This document shows, piece after piece, positions 45,961 to 55,911 of a stretch of DNA of 64,000 nt (the first letter of the stretch is position 1; each line of letters starts with the position of its first letter). This DNA is from Glycocaulis sp. (lineage in GTDB: Bacteria > Pseudomonadota > Alphaproteobacteria > Caulobacterales > Maricaulaceae): positions 1 through 64,000 of the forward strand of contig JAIUMI010000001.1 in NCBI GenBank assembly GCA_022565665.1, written 5' to 3'. The notes beneath the pieces were generated by a model, which was given only the letters and a program-made list of their open reading frames with translations, was not told the origin of the DNA and searched no databases. The position numbers and the translations under genes were made by a program.

Positions 45961-46326
45961 TCACGCCGCCTTGGGCGCTTCCACGACCGCGTTGTGCTCG
46001 TCCAGCAGAACCACGCTCGGCACGTGCTGGCGGGCGGCTTCCGCGCTCATCGCCGCGTAGGCGACCACGATGATCCGGTCACCCACCTGGGCCAGGCGCG
46101 CGGCCGCGCCATTGATGCCGAAGGTCCTGGAGCCGCGCGGCGCCACGATGGCGTAGGTGGTAAAACGCGCACCGGTATTGATATTCAGAACATCGACCTG
46201 CTCGTTAGGCAGGATGCCGGCCGCGTCCAGAAGGTCTGCATCGATCGAGATCGAGCCTTCATAATGAAGGTCCGCGCGCGTCACGCTGGCGCGGTGAAGC
46301 TTGGCTTTCATCATGGTGAGCTGCAT
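45961..46326 (-). CDS. panD: Aspartate 1-decarboxylase
   Basis: A 121-aa pyruvoyl enzyme making beta-alanine for pantothenate and CoA. The self-cleavage site is Gly-Ser in [11 protein letters not shown], which creates the pyruvoyl group. The [11 protein letters not shown] and GINGAAARL motifs agree. I use ATG 46326; the longer frame adds no family similarity. It converges on cheZ. Confidence 0.96.
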   Translation of the reverse strand: MQLTMMKAKLHRASVTRADLHYEGSISIDADLLDAAGILPNEQVDVLNINTGARFTTYAIVAPRGSRTFGINGAAARLAQVGDRIIVVAYAAMSAEAARQHVPSVVLLDEHNAVVEAPKAA

Positions 46327-46526
46327 GGGTCGGGCGCCTCCGCGCTTACGGCTTTGCTGCGCTGCATATAGGCCATCATCCGGATAAAAAACAGGGGGGC
46401 GTGCAGACCCTGTCACCCGGCGGTCATCAGTCTGCCCCAAAACCGCCCCGGCGCCGTGGGATGCAAGATGCCCCGTGAACAGATATACTGGCCACGGGAA
46501 CGCAAATGAAGGGCGGGACAGGGCCT

Positions 46527-47057
46527 ATGACGCATGTCTGCATATACCGCCTCGGCGCAGCGCTGGCGCTGGCCGCGGCTCTGCTGTTGCCGGTCTCCCT
46601 TGCCAACGCGCAGTCCGTCGACTGGAGCGCGGCACGCGAGGCAGGCGATCTCGCCGATCGGGCGAATATCATCCGGCCTGCCAATCAACCCATGAGCGCG
46701 CTCACTAACGTGAATGTACCGGTCTTGCTCCCGGCGCTTTCCGGCAGCGTACTGACCCGCCAGGGCGGCGATAGCGGGCTGATGCTCTATCCGCGCGGCA
46801 ATCTCTATACCGCAAGCTTCCATTATGGCGGGGTAGACGTATCGGTGAGCGGTGCCACCGGCGCCGCGCCGGCAACAGCACCCGACGAGTGGACCCGCAC
46901 CGAATACGGCCAGAGCCTCAACTTTTCCCGCTTCGGCGCGGCCTATGTCATTGAAGTAAGATGCTCTGACCCTGCCCGCGGCGGCAATTGCACCAGCGAG
47001 AGCTTCATCCGGCGTATTCATGGCCAGCTGGTCGTGGCGGGCGGATCGGGTCTCTAG
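46527..47057 (+). CDS. Secreted protein of unknown function, paralog of the next gene's C-terminal domain
   Basis: A 176-aa protein with a signal peptide (cleaved near ANAQS). The mature part carries a domain with P-V-L-L-P, then TRQGGDSGLMLYPRGNLYTA, FHYGGVDV, TEYGQSLNFSRFGAAY and two Cys in EVRCSDP and GGNCTSE. The same pattern ends the next protein, so the genes are paralogs. I do not recognise the family. It shares direction with the next two genes, which suggests a shared cell-envelope role. The first ATG of the frame is at 46506. Confidence 0.72.
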   Translation: MTHVCIYRLGAALALAAALLLPVSLANAQSVDWSAAREAGDLADRANIIRPANQPMSALTNVNVPVLLPALSGSVLTRQGGDSGLMLYPRGNLYTASFHYGGVDVSVSGATGAAPATAPDEWTRTEYGQSLNFSRFGAAYVIEVRCSDPARGGNCTSESFIRRIHGQLVVAGGSGL

Positions 47058-47092
47058 GGCCAGTTTTCTCTGCTCTTACCAGACCGATTGTG

Positions 47093-47107
47093 TTAACCTC
47101 CCGCTAA
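47093..47107 (+). promoter_or_regulatory. CtrA-like site TTAA-N7-CTAA before the 334-aa secreted protein
   Basis: TTAACCTCCCGCTAA followed by CC fits the extended CtrA pattern TTAACC-N5-TTAACC with one mismatch (CTAACC). It ends 27 bp before the ATG at 47135 in the short gap after the paralog gene. CtrA control of a cell-wall hydrolase operon would fit a dimorphic cell cycle. Candidate only. Confidence 0.45.
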
Positions 47108-47134
47108 CCGATGGAGAATGGCGGGAGGGGATCC

Positions 47135-48139
47135 ATGCGCTTGTCCCGGTTTGGCAGGGGCGCAGCAATGCCTTGGCTGGCAGCGTTCACGCTGCTTGTC
47201 GTGCCAGCTACAGCTTCTGCACAGACGCAGCAGGATCAGGCCCCGATCCGGGCGTTGGAAGTACAGCTTCCACCGGATGAAGAGCGGACCCGCCTGCTGG
47301 CCGAGCGCGAGCATCGCCGTCAGATGCTGCGCGCCATTGAGGCCTATCAGGCAGAGCGCGAACCTGAACGCGCCGCACGGATACAGACGGCCGCAGAGCG
47401 CGAACGCGAACCCATGCGCTTTGACATGGCCACCTTCCAGCGGCTGGCCCAGCGCATCGGACAGCGGCCGGAGGAAGAGCCGGAAGGCGCCGAAGCGGAC
47501 GAGGCGCCCGAATATGACGCGCGTGGCCGGCGGCTTTCGCGCATTGACTGGGACACAGCAGCGACCGAATGGCGCCGCCAGCTGGATCAGGAAGAGGCCG
47601 AGGAAACCGAAGAGGCGCAAGTGCTCACCCGCGCGCCCCGGCCGATCGCGCGCATGCCCCGCATGACGAACCGGGAGATGCGCGAGCTGGAGCGCCCGCG
47701 CCTGCCCGTTCTGCTGCCGCGTGAGGAAGAAGCGGTGCGTACGCGCTCCTTGACACGCGAGGGCGGGGCGGACGGGATGATGGTCTACCCCCATGACAGC
47801 TTCTACGCCGCCACTTTCCACCGGCGCGGCGTAATGGTGCAGATCACCGGCTCGCGTATCGAGGCAGCCCATGAGCGCGACCCCGAGATTGGCCGGCGCT
47901 TTCTCGCGATGTGCGATGATGAGGGCTATTTCGTCACCCGTACCGATTACGGCATCGAGATCAATTTCACCCGCTATGGCGCGGCCTATGCAGTGCTGGT
48001 GGCCTGCGACACCCCGGACGATGACGCCGAATGCCGCGACGAGCAGGTCGCGCGCGGCGTGATCAGCCGCCTCGCACTGTCTGGTGGTACGCCGCAGGGC
48101 CTTGCCGATGATGATCCCCTGCGCCGGAGGCTGCCATGA
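47135..48139 (+). CDS. Secreted protein of unknown function with charged coiled-coil region
   Basis: A 334-aa protein with a signal peptide (ending near ATASAQT). Residues about 40-190 are Glu/Arg-rich and helical, with segments such as [20 protein letters not shown]. The C-terminal domain (about 190-320) repeats the neighbour's motif: [32 protein letters not shown] and [16 protein letters not shown]. It overlaps the M23 peptidase ATG by 4 bp, so it probably works with that enzyme. Function unknown. Confidence 0.75.
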   Translation: MRLSRFGRGAAMPWLAAFTLLVVPATASAQTQQDQAPIRALEVQLPPDEERTRLLAEREHRRQMLRAIEAYQAEREPERAARIQTAAEREREPMRFDMATFQRLAQRIGQRPEEEPEGAEADEAPEYDARGRRLSRIDWDTAATEWRRQLDQEEAEETEEAQVLTRAPRPIARMPRMTNREMRELERPRLPVLLPREEEAVRTRSLTREGGADGMMVYPHDSFYAATFHRRGVMVQITGSRIEAAHERDPEIGRRFLAMCDDEGYFVTRTDYGIEINFTRYGAAYAVLVACDTPDDDAECRDEQVARGVISRLALSGGTPQGLADDDPLRRRLP

Positions 48140-49098
48140 GCCGCGCACGCGACTATACGCTGGCGCTGCTGGTGGCGGGCACCGCCATAGCGGCGACTTG
48201 GTACTGGCCGGAGATCGAGGAACAGATGGGCTGGGGCGCAGTGCCCGGCCCTGTCGAAATTCCCGAGCCGGAGCCTGAACCTGAGCCAGACCCGGAACCT
48301 GAGCCAGAGCCAGAGCCCGAACCTGAGCCAGAGCCCGAACCGGAACCTGAGCCCGAACCTGAACCTGAACCTGAGCCCGAACCGGAACCGGAGCCGGAGG
48401 TCCTGCGTGACTGGCTGGGCGATGAGCCGAGCTATCTTCCTCCGGGCGATCTGGAGCCTGGCTCCGGCACCGGGCAGAGCGAGGATGTGACCGTTTACGC
48501 GCCGGATATGCGCTTCCCCGTGGAAGTACCGCGCGCCTTTGCCAATTCACAGGTCTGGCGGCCCGGCGGCGTGCAGGCGAGCCCGCCATGGAACCAGTGC
48601 GCCGAGGAAAACTACGACTATCCGTGGCGGGACAATTTCTGCGAGACGCGCGGCTGGAACACGCCCATGTGCCCTGGCGGCACCGGCCATCAGGGGCAGG
48701 ATATCCGCCCCGCGCGCTGCCCGCGCTCGCCTTACGGCCCTGAGGACCGCTTCTGGGCGGTGGCCGCCGATAGCGGGGACATCACAGGCATATCCGGCCA
48801 TGTCGTCACGCTTCTGGCCGATGACGGCACCACCTATCTCTACATGCATCTCGACCCCACCCGCCTTGACGTGGAGGCTGGCGACCGGGTGGAGCGGGGT
48901 GACCGGCTTGGCGTGATCTGGAATTATTTCGGCTCCACGCCGACCACCTTGCATCTCCATTTCGAAATCCGTCAGAGCGTGGTGGTGGGCGGTCAGCTGC
49001 GCCTGACGCCGGTACCGCCCTATACCTCGCTCATCGCTTCCTATGAGCGGTTGATACGCGGCGAGGATGAGGCGGGAGACTATCCGGAGCCTTACTAG
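48136..49098 (+). CDS. M23 peptidoglycan endopeptidase with long Pro-Glu stalk
   Basis: A 320-aa protein. A transmembrane anchor (about 8-24) is followed by 23 Pro-Glu units (residues 43-88; one is Pro-Asp), then a LytM-type domain. Zinc ligands are H185 and D189 (HQGQD) and H275 in HLHFE, with H273 as general base, so it looks active. Proline-rich stalks like that of TonB hold domains away from the inner membrane across the periplasm. It should cut peptide cross-links. It overlaps the upstream gene by 4 bp. Confidence 0.88.
   Translation: MSRARDYTLALLVAGTAIAATWYWPEIEEQMGWGAVPGPVEIPEPEPEPEPDPEPEPEPEPEPEPEPEPEPEPEPEPEPEPEPEPEPEVLRDWLGDEPSYLPPGDLEPGSGTGQSEDVTVYAPDMRFPVEVPRAFANSQVWRPGGVQASPPWNQCAEENYDYPWRDNFCETRGWNTPMCPGGTGHQGQDIRPARCPRSPYGPEDRFWAVAADSGDITGISGHVVTLLADDGTTYLYMHLDPTRLDVEAGDRVERGDRLGVIWNYFGSTPTTLHLHFEIRQSVVVGGQLRLTPVPPYTSLIASYERLIRGEDEAGDYPEPY
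48262..48399 (+). repeat. Pro-Glu coding tandem repeat (23 units)
   Basis: A 138-bp stretch of CCN-GAR codon pairs within the M23 gene. Codons vary between units (CCT, CCC, CCA, CCG with GAG/GAA), so selection seems to act on the protein. The repeated 6-base unit could nevertheless change in length by slippage. Confidence 0.9.
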
Positions 49099-49111
49099 GC
49101 GGTTCGCCGTT

Positions 49112-49214
49112 GTCATCCTCCGGTCGCGAAGCGATCCGGGGGACCCATGCCTGCAACGAGCGAACAAGCGGAAACTCTCAGGCATGGGTGGCCCGGATAA
49201 ACCGGGCCACGACA
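49112..49214. repeat. 103-bp dispersed repeat, copy B
   Basis: It runs from GTCATCCTCCGG to CGGGCCACGACA and matches copy A (34427-34530) over nearly its whole length, with inverted CCCATGCCTG / CAGGCATGGG words inside. It sits between the convergent M23 and tadA genes. Confidence 0.8.
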
Positions 49215-49237
49215 CTGTTTGTGGTTACCCCACTTCC

Positions 49238-49702
49238 TTACCCCCGCCTTGCCCGGAAAAACCCTTTCAGAAGCGCGGCGCTCTCTTCTGCCAGCACACC
49301 GCCGGTCACCTCCGGGCGCCAGTGGCAGGTGGGTTGTTCGAAGAAGCGGGGGCCATGCGCGATAGCCCCGCCCTTCGGATCTGACGCGCCATAGACGAGC
49401 CGGGCGATGCGGGCATGGCTGATCGCGCCGGCGCACATGGCGCATGGCTCCAGCGTCACGAACATTTCCAGTCCCGTCAGCCGGTAATTGCCGAGTTTTT
49501 GACCTGCCAGGCGCAGGGCGAGGATTTCCGCATGCGCGCTCGGATCATGGCCTGCAATCGGCGCGTTATGGGCAAGCGCGACCACTTCATCACTTGCCGG
49601 ATCGACGATCACCGCGCCAATGGGCGCCTCCCCTGCGGCGGCGGCGGCTTGCGCCTGACCCAAGGCTAGTTCCATAAAGCGTATGTCGCGGCTATCGCTC
49701 AT
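49238..49702 (-). CDS. tadA: tRNA adenosine(34) deaminase TadA
   Basis: A 154-aa cytidine-deaminase-fold enzyme that makes inosine at the wobble position of tRNA-Arg. Zinc and catalytic residues are H57 and E59 (HAEIL) and C87, C90 (PCAMC). The LVYGASDPKGGAI segment is typical. Divergent from rluB, with about 40 bp between starts. Confidence 0.96.
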   Translation of the reverse strand: MSDSRDIRFMELALGQAQAAAAAGEAPIGAVIVDPASDEVVALAHNAPIAGHDPSAHAEILALRLAGQKLGNYRLTGLEMFVTLEPCAMCAGAISHARIARLVYGASDPKGGAIAHGPRFFEQPTCHWRPEVTGGVLAEESAALLKGFFRARRG

Positions 49703-49740
49703 CAGAGCCGCTTAAGCCTTCACCGGAGCACTCGCAAGCC

Positions 49741-50706
49741 TTGGCCACCCCCCCTGCCCCCAAAAACGCCGAAGACGGCGAACGCATCGCCAAAGTGCTC
49801 GCCCATGCCGGCGTCGCCTCGCGGCGCGAAGCCGAACGCATGATCGAGGAAGGCCGGGTGAGCCTCAACGGTAAGGTACTGAAAACCCCGGCTATAAAGG
49901 TCGGCCCCGGCGATGATGTACGCGTGGATGGCAAGCCCATCGCTGCGCGCCCGCCCACGCGCCTGTGGCGCCATCACAAGCCGGACGGGCTGGTGACCAC
50001 CCATGCCGACCCGCAAGGGCGCGAGACCGTGTTTCAGGCCCTGCCGAAGGATATGGGCCGGGTTATCTCCATCGGGCGGCTGGACCTGACGTCCGAAGGC
50101 CTTTTGCTTCTGACCAATGATGGCGAGCTGGCGCGTGTGCTGGAGCTGCCCTCCACCGGGTGGACCCGCCGCTATCGCGTGCGCGCCTATGGCGATATCA
50201 GTGAAGAGGCAATCCAGAAGCTGAAGAACGGTATCACGGTCGAGGGCGTGAAGTATGGCCCCATAGAGGTGGTGGTGGACCGGCGCACCGGCTCCAACAC
50301 CTGGCTCAATGTCGGCCTCAAAGAGGGCAAGAACCGCGAGGTGAGGAAAGTGCTCTCAGCCGTCGGCCTGACCGTGAACCGGCTCTTGCGCACCGCCTAC
50401 GGCCCGTTCCAGCTCGGCGCGCTGGAGAAGGGCAAGACCGAAGAAATCCGCCGCTCGGTCCTGCGCGAACAGCTGGGCAAGCTCTATCCGCTCGATGCCG
50501 ACGGCTATCCGATGAAGGAGGGCGGCAGAGAGGCCGACATGACCGGCAAGGCGGTCTCGAAGCCCGATCGCCCCCGCCAGCCTGCGCCTGCCGGCAAGGG
50601 CCCGGCCCGCCCTTCACCCGGCGGACCGCGCGGTAAATCCGGCCCCGGCAAACGCCCCGACAACAAGGCCAGAAAGCCCGATGCGCATCATCGCCGGAAG
50701 CCATAA
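49741..50706 (+). CDS. Pseudouridine synthase, RluB/RsuA family
   Basis: A 321-aa protein: S4 domain (about 15-60, RIAKVLAHAGVASRREAERM), catalytic domain with the Asp in GRLDLTSEGLLLLTND, and a Lys/Pro/Gly-rich basic tail (about 260-321). RluB-type enzymes modify 23S rRNA position 2605; the tail probably binds RNA. It starts with TTG 49741. Its last 26 bp overlap rsmD, a second rRNA-modifying gene. Confidence 0.92.
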   Translation: MATPPAPKNAEDGERIAKVLAHAGVASRREAERMIEEGRVSLNGKVLKTPAIKVGPGDDVRVDGKPIAARPPTRLWRHHKPDGLVTTHADPQGRETVFQALPKDMGRVISIGRLDLTSEGLLLLTNDGELARVLELPSTGWTRRYRVRAYGDISEEAIQKLKNGITVEGVKYGPIEVVVDRRTGSNTWLNVGLKEGKNREVRKVLSAVGLTVNRLLRTAYGPFQLGALEKGKTEEIRRSVLREQLGKLYPLDADGYPMKEGGREADMTGKAVSKPDRPRQPAPAGKGPARPSPGGPRGKSGPGKRPDNKARKPDAHHRRKP

Positions 50707-51241
50707 GGGCCGCGCGCTGGCCGCGCCCAAGGGCCGCAAGACAAGGCCCACCGCCGACCGCACCCGCGAAAGCATTTTCAACAAGCTGGCCCATGCCAGC
50801 TGGTCTGACGGCCTTGCGGGCAAGCGCGTGATGGACCTGTTTGCGGGCTCTGGCGCGCTGGGCTTTGAAGCCATGAGCCGGGACGCATCCTTCTGCCTCT
50901 TCGTCGAGACCGATGCCGATGCGCGCGGCGCGATCCGCGACAATATCGAGGCGCTTTCGCTCTGGGGGACGACGCGCATCCACCGGCGCGATGCCGCCGC
51001 GCTGGGCGAGAAACCCGCCAATCTCGGCGCGCCCTTCGATCTGGTCTTCCTCGATCCGCCCTATGGCAAGGGGCTGGGCGAGCTTGCCCTCTCCCGCCTG
51101 CTCGAAGGTGGCTGGCTCAGCCCCGATGCAATCGCCGTTCTGGAAGTCGGCATCGAGGAAAGCCCGCAAACGCCGGGCTGGGAACGCCTCGACGAAGGCG
51201 AGTATGGCGCAGCGCGGGTGGTGTATCTGAAGAGGGGGTGA
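50681..51241 (+). CDS. rsmD: 16S rRNA m2G966 methyltransferase RsmD
   Basis: A 186-aa methyltransferase with MRIIAGSHKGR at the start, motif I VMDLFAGSGALGFEA and the catalytic DPPY in LVFLDPPYGKG. It methylates G966 of 16S rRNA. The ATG lies 26 bp inside the pseudouridine synthase gene, in another frame, so the two are coupled. Confidence 0.96.
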   Translation: MRIIAGSHKGRALAAPKGRKTRPTADRTRESIFNKLAHASWSDGLAGKRVMDLFAGSGALGFEAMSRDASFCLFVETDADARGAIRDNIEALSLWGTTRIHRRDAAALGEKPANLGAPFDLVFLDPPYGKGLGELALSRLLEGGWLSPDAIAVLEVGIEESPQTPGWERLDEGEYGAARVVYLKRG

Positions 51242-51252
51242 CACTGCTCCGA

Positions 51253-51342
51253 CGTCGTTCCCGCGCAGGCGGGAACCCAGAGCCACTTGCACCGGCAGAG
51301 CCCTATAATCTCTGGATCCCCGCCTGCGCGGGGATGACGACG
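51253..51342. repeat. Inverted pair of CCCGCGCAGGCGGG repeats
   Basis: CGTCGTTCCCGCGCAGGCGG and CCCAGAG on the left is mirrored on the right by CTCTGGATCCCCGCCTGCGC through GATGACGACG, so the arms (about 30 bp) can pair across a loop of about 30 bp. Each arm is itself palindromic. The layout recalls BIME/REP units. It fills the gap between convergent rsmD and mutL. Confidence 0.75.
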
Positions 51343-51362
51343 GTGGGAGCCGGAAGAACCCC

Positions 51363-53207
51363 TCACTTCCTCCCAAACAACCGCTCAATATCAGAGAGCT
51401 TGAGCTCCACATAGGTCGGCCGGCCATGATTGCACTGGCCGGAATGGGGCGTGGCTTCCATCTCGCGCAGGAGCGCGTTCATCTCCTCGCCATTCAGGCG
51501 GCGGCCTGCGCGCACCGAGCCGTGGCAGGCCATCGTGCCGACAACCTCTTCCAGCTTTTCCTTTAGCGACAAGGCCTCGTCATACTCGGCGAGTTCATCG
51601 GCGAGATCGCGAATGAGTCCCTGCACATCGAGGCGTTTCAGGAGGGCCGGTGTCTCGCGCACGGCAATCGCGCCGGGGCCGAAAGGTTCGATGACAAGGC
51701 CCAACTCGGCGAGTTCCTCTGCCCGGTCGAGCACGCGGCGCGCCTCGCTCTCATCCATCTCGACGATTTCCGGTACCAGCAGCGCCTGACGCGCCACGCC
51801 AGTGGAGGCCAGAGCCGCCTTCATGCGCTCGTAGACCAGGCGCTCATGGGCGGCGTGCTGATCAACGATCACCAGCCCGTCCGCGGTCTGCGCGATCACA
51901 TAGGTGCCGTGCAGCTGCGCGCGCGCAGCGCCGAGGGGAAAGTCTTCGAGTTCGCGGGCAGGCTCCGCCTCCACCCGAGCGGCATAGGCTAGGCTGGAGG
52001 GTTCGGCGCGCGGCACACCCGCATCGAAATCATGGCTGGCACGCTCAGCCAGAGAGGCTTCATAGGCGGGCGAGACCCGCGCGCCATATTCGGCTCGCGA
52101 AGGCGCCCAGAGTGAGCCTGTGGGGGCGCTCTGCGGCTGCAGTCTTCCAAGCGTCTGCGCGGCGACGGTAGTGGACGCACGATGTCCTGCCCCCGCCAGC
52201 GCATGGCGCAGCGCGCCGACGATCAGCCCGCGCACGAGGCCTGAATCGCGAAAGCGCACCTCGGCCTTCGCCGGATGCACGTTCACATCCACCTCGTCGG
52301 TGGGCAGATCGACATAGAGCGCCACGACGGGGTGGCGGTCGCGGGCGAGGAAATCCTGATAGGCACCGCGCACGGCCCCGACGAGCAGCTTGTCGCGCAC
52401 GGGCCGCCCGTTCACGAACAGGAACTGGTGCTGGTTGGTGCCGCGATTGTAGGTGGGAAGGCTTGCCCACCCCGCAACACTCACGCCCTCGCGCACCGTG
52501 TCGATGGCCAAAGCATTCTCGGCAAAATCCCGGTCCAGCAGGGCGGCAAGACGTACACGGCGGGCTTCGGACGTGTCCACCATGCCCGGTGCCTGCAAGG
52601 CGAGGCGCGAGCGGCCATCGAGGGTTAGGAAGAAGCCGATATCGGCCCGCGCGAGCGCGAGGCGCTTCATCACGTCGGTGATGGCCATGCTCTCGGCGCG
52701 TTCGCTTTTGAGAAATTTCAGCCGGGCAGGCGTGGCGTAGAAAAGATCGCGCACCTCGATGCGCGTGCCGGTGCGTCCCAGCGGCGGGGCGGGCCGGGGC
52801 TCAGCGGTCTTTCCGCCTTCCACCTCCAGCGTCCAGCAATCACCAGAGGCACCTTGCGTGGTGATGGATAGCCGCGCGACTGAACCGATAGAGGGCAAGG
52901 CCTCACCGCGAAACCCCATCGAGGCGATATTAAGAAGATCATCCTCCCCGTCCGCGCCCACCGGCAGCTTGGAGGTGGCATGGCGCTCCACCGACAGGGC
53001 GAGGCTGTCGCGGTCCATGCCGTGGCCGTCATCTTCCACGATCAGGCGTGTCAGTCCGCCGCTTTCGGCGCGCACATCAATGCGGGTGGCCCCGGCATCC
53101 AGCGCATTCTCGACCAGCTCTTTCAGGGCCGAGGCCGGGCGCTCGACCACCTCGCCAGCGGCGATGCGATTGACGGTTTCAGGGGTGAGTCGGCGGATAA
53201 TGGCCAT
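51363..53207 (-). CDS. mutL: DNA mismatch repair protein MutL
   Basis: A 614-aa GHKL ATPase. N-terminal motifs are [18 protein letters not shown] and [10 protein letters not shown]. The C-terminal endonuclease motif DQHA-x2-E-x4-E is intact ([12 protein letters not shown]), along with ACHGSVR and QCNHGRPTY, so the protein should nick DNA itself, as expected without MutH. I use ATG 53207; the frame is open for 31 codons upstream, but those look non-family. Transcribed after the 53240 acetyltransferase. Confidence 0.96.
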   Translation of the reverse strand: MAIIRRLTPETVNRIAAGEVVERPASALKELVENALDAGATRIDVRAESGGLTRLIVEDDGHGMDRDSLALSVERHATSKLPVGADGEDDLLNIASMGFRGEALPSIGSVARLSITTQGASGDCWTLEVEGGKTAEPRPAPPLGRTGTRIEVRDLFYATPARLKFLKSERAESMAITDVMKRLALARADIGFFLTLDGRSRLALQAPGMVDTSEARRVRLAALLDRDFAENALAIDTVREGVSVAGWASLPTYNRGTNQHQFLFVNGRPVRDKLLVGAVRGAYQDFLARDRHPVVALYVDLPTDEVDVNVHPAKAEVRFRDSGLVRGLIVGALRHALAGAGHRASTTVAAQTLGRLQPQSAPTGSLWAPSRAEYGARVSPAYEASLAERASHDFDAGVPRAEPSSLAYAARVEAEPARELEDFPLGAARAQLHGTYVIAQTADGLVIVDQHAAHERLVYERMKAALASTGVARQALLVPEIVEMDESEARRVLDRAEELAELGLVIEPFGPGAIAVRETPALLKRLDVQGLIRDLADELAEYDEALSLKEKLEEVVGTMACHGSVRAGRRLNGEEMNALLREMEATPHSGQCNHGRPTYVELKLSDIERLFGRK

Positions 53208-53239
53208 GGAGGCGAAGGTCGGGGCTGAGGGCGGGGGGG

Positions 53240-53833
53240 TCAAGCGTCCAGGGCAAATGCCCGCAGGCGGCACTCCAGCCCTTCGCGCACGCCGGGCCAT
53301 TCATCCGGCAGGACAGAGAAATACACCGTATCGCGCCGATCGCCGCGCCACGTCACCATATGGCTGCGCAGCGTGCCTTCCTGCACCGCGCCCATGCGCA
53401 GCATGGCACGCTGGCTGCGCAGATTGCGGCCATGGGTTTTCAGCTCCACACGCTGCGCGCCGGCCTCAAACGCCCGGCCCAGCATAAGGAGCTTGCAGGC
53501 CGGGTTCACAAAACCGCCCCGCCACGGCGCGCCATACCATGTCCAGCCCACCTCCACGCGGGCATGATCGGGCTCGATAGCCACAAACGATGTATGCCCG
53601 GCCAGTTCGCCGGTCTGGCGTATCCTCACCGCATGGCCGAACTGGCGGTTACCGGGCTGGCCGGCGCGCAAGGGATCAAACCAGGCATCAAAGCCGGGTC
53701 CGTCAGCGCGCACGCTCGTCCACTCCCAGAGCTCCGCCTCGCGGGCAAGGATGCGCATCTCCTCGCGGTGGGAATCATCCAGCGGTTCAAGGCGTACAAA
53801 CGCGTTTTCCAGTACGGCAGGTTCCAGCTTCAT
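53240..53833 (-). CDS. GNAT acetyltransferase
   Basis: A 197-aa GNAT protein with the opening [19 protein letters not shown] and the [20 protein letters not shown] and [16 protein letters not shown] segments typical of the RimJ-like YkkB group. No substrate can be assigned. ATG 53833 overlaps the TauE/SafE stop by 4 bp, so they are coupled; mutL follows 32 bp later. Confidence 0.87.
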   Translation of the reverse strand: MKLEPAVLENAFVRLEPLDDSHREEMRILAREAELWEWTSVRADGPGFDAWFDPLRAGQPGNRQFGHAVRIRQTGELAGHTSFVAIEPDHARVEVGWTWYGAPWRGGFVNPACKLLMLGRAFEAGAQRVELKTHGRNLRSQRAMLRMGAVQEGTLRSHMVTWRGDRRDTVYFSVLPDEWPGVREGLECRLRAFALDA

Positions 53834-54573
53834 CCCGACCCTCCGGTCAACAGCCACACACCCTGCACGAAGTAATAGGCACCGATCCCCGTCACGAGGC
53901 GCTTGGTCCAGCGCCGGAACACATCCTCGCTCATCCGGTCGAGCACTCTCGCTCCAAGGGTTGTCCCGATCACGGTGAGCGGGATCGCAGCCGCGATGAG
54001 CCAGAACGATCCATCCTCGCCCGTCGCCAGGGCAGGCGCCACATAGTAGGCCACCTTTATGGAGTGGGCCGCGACCTGGCTGGCTGCCTTCGTGGCCACG
54101 ATTGACCGCCGGTCAGCCTCCACATTCTGGAAGAAGGTGTCGAGCAGCGGACCTGACACGCCCGCGATCACGTTGAGGCCGGTCACCAGAAATCCGCCCG
54201 CAATGCCATGGCCGGGGCGTGTCGCATCCAGTCCGAAAATGTTCTTGGGTAGCCAGACCAGGAGCGGGACAAGCCCGAGCGCGAGGAACAGCCAGGGGCG
54301 CGGCAGGACGAACGAAACAGTCAATAATCCGAGCGCGGCCGCGGCCGAGCCGATCATGTACCACCCCATCGCCTTCCAGAGGATGTAGCGGCGCAGCAGC
54401 ACGGCCCGCCAGCCATTGGACACGCTCTGCACCGCGCCATGCATCACCATCGCCGCTGGCACCGGCAGGAGGGCTGCCAGCACACCCATCAGGATCAACC
54501 CGCCCGCCATGCCGAACACGGCAGAGAGGAAGGCCGTCACGAGTGCGGCAAAAAGAATGATGATGGCTGTCAT
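53830..54573 (-). CDS. TauE/SafE family sulfite exporter-like permease
   Basis: A 247-aa protein with about eight hydrophobic segments. The TauE/SafE fold is seen in [13 protein letters not shown] near the start and [20 protein letters not shown] in the second half, the internal pseudo-repeat. Members move sulfite or organosulfur anions; the cargo here is unknown. ATG 54573 is preferred; an ATG at 54606 is possible. Confidence 0.85.
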   Translation of the reverse strand: MTAIIILFAALVTAFLSAVFGMAGGLILMGVLAALLPVPAAMVMHGAVQSVSNGWRAVLLRRYILWKAMGWYMIGSAAAALGLLTVSFVLPRPWLFLALGLVPLLVWLPKNIFGLDATRPGHGIAGGFLVTGLNVIAGVSGPLLDTFFQNVEADRRSIVATKAASQVAAHSIKVAYYVAPALATGEDGSFWLIAAAIPLTVIGTTLGARVLDRMSEDVFRRWTKRLVTGIGAYYFVQGVWLLTGGSG

Positions 54574-54681
54574 GTCGCGGATGGAATCACGGGCAAGAGA
54601 TGCCATGATAGGCGCGAACCGGGACTTGGCGCTTTGGAAAGCGCAGTATCCAGAAAAAACCTACCGGAGGAGACACACCCC

Positions 54682-55899
54682 ATGGATTTCGAATATTCGG
54701 CCCGCTGCAAGGACTATCTCGCCCGCGTCCGCGCTTTCATGGACGAGCATGTCTATCCCAACGAGAAGACCTATCACGAGCAGCTGGCCGGGTTCGGCAC
54801 CAATCGCTGGCAGGTTCTGCCCATCATCGAGGAACTGAAAGCCAAGGCGAAAGCGCAAGGCTTGTGGAATCTCTTCCACCCCGATGCCAAGCATGGCGCG
54901 GGCCTCTCCAATGCGGACTATGCTCCGCTGGCCGAGGAAATGGGCCGGGTGGTCTGGGCAAGCGAGGTGTTCAACTGCTCCGCGCCCGATACCGGTAACA
55001 TGGAAGTGCTCTCGCGCTATGGCACGGCCGAGCAGCAGGAGAAGTGGCTAAAGCCGCTGCTGGCGGGCGAGATCCGCTCCGCCTTCCTGATGACCGAGCC
55101 TGCTGTCGCCTCCTCCGACGCAACCAATATCGAGTGCTCGATCCGGCGCGATGGCGATGAGTATGTCATCAATGGCCGCAAATGGTGGAGCTCTGGCGCC
55201 GGTGATCCGCGCTGTTCCATCTACATCGTCATGGGCAAGACGGACCCGGATGCGGAGCTGCACAAGCAGCAATCCATGATCCTGGTCCCGGCCGACGCCA
55301 AGGGCGTGAAGGTGCTGCGTCACCTGCCCGTGTTTGGCTATGACGATGCCCCGCACGGCCACATGGAGGTCGAGCTGAAAGATGTACGCGTGCCCGCCTC
55401 CAACATGCTGCTGGGCGAGGGGCGCGGTTTCGAGATTGCGCAAGGCCGCCTCGGGCCGGGCCGCATCCATCACTGCATGCGCACGATCGGCGCGGCAGAA
55501 CGGGCGCTGGAACTGATGGTCAAGCGCGCGATGAGCCGGGAAGCCTTTGGCAAGCCGGTCATCAAGCACTCCATCTGGGAGCATCGCATCGCCCGCGCGC
55601 GCATCGATATCGAGACCTCGCGCCTTCTCACCCTGAAAGCCGCCTGGATGATGGACACGGTCGGCAACAAGGCCGCGCGCGGCGAGATCGCCATGATCAA
55701 GGTGGCAGCCCCCATCATGGCACTCAAAGTCATCGACGATGCCATTCAGGCCCATGGCGGCGGCGGGGTCAGCGATGACTTCCCGCTGGCCTCCTCCTTT
55801 GCCGGCATCCGCACGCTGCGCATCGCAGACGGGCCGGACGAGGTGCATGAACGCACCATCGCGCGCCTCGAAATGAAGCGTTGGCTCAACCAGGCCTGA
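54682..55899 (+). CDS. Acyl-CoA dehydrogenase (ACAD10/11-like)
   Basis: A 405-aa flavoprotein oxidising acyl-CoA to 2-enoyl-CoA. The FAD/substrate motifs [15 protein letters not shown] and [12 protein letters not shown] and the C-terminal [15 protein letters not shown] agree. It resembles the ACAD10/11 group that takes longer or branched chains. ATG 54682 has GGAGGAG in front. The enoyl-CoA hydratase gene follows 12 bp later, the next step of the pathway. Confidence 0.94.
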   Translation: MDFEYSARCKDYLARVRAFMDEHVYPNEKTYHEQLAGFGTNRWQVLPIIEELKAKAKAQGLWNLFHPDAKHGAGLSNADYAPLAEEMGRVVWASEVFNCSAPDTGNMEVLSRYGTAEQQEKWLKPLLAGEIRSAFLMTEPAVASSDATNIECSIRRDGDEYVINGRKWWSSGAGDPRCSIYIVMGKTDPDAELHKQQSMILVPADAKGVKVLRHLPVFGYDDAPHGHMEVELKDVRVPASNMLLGEGRGFEIAQGRLGPGRIHHCMRTIGAAERALELMVKRAMSREAFGKPVIKHSIWEHRIARARIDIETSRLLTLKAAWMMDTVGNKAARGEIAMIKVAAPIMALKVIDDAIQAHGGGGVSDDFPLASSFAGIRTLRIADGPDEVHERTIARLEMKRWLNQA

Positions 55900-55911
55900 G
55901 GAGAAGCGGCG

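Noticed and set aside
46327-46526. Inverted words CCCGTG/CACGGG near 46480 as a regulatory element
   Set aside because: The pairing is short and imperfect and could be chance in GC-rich DNA.
48262-48399. Short tandem repeat as a possible CRISPR array
   Set aside because: Units are 6 bp, in frame and without spacers; they code for the Pro-Glu stalk.
47093-48589. A frame antisense to the secreted trio with long Gln/Val/Arg/Ala repeats
   Set aside because: The repeat is the complement of the Pro-Glu tract and has no start signal.
53208-53300. Upstream extension of MutL
   Set aside because: The added 31 residues are Arg/Pro/Ala-rich and precede the conserved MutL opening.
54439-54681. N-terminal extension of the acyl-CoA dehydrogenase
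   Set aside because: It is His/Arg-rich shadow sequence of the TauE/SafE gene; GGAGGAG marks the ATG at 54682.
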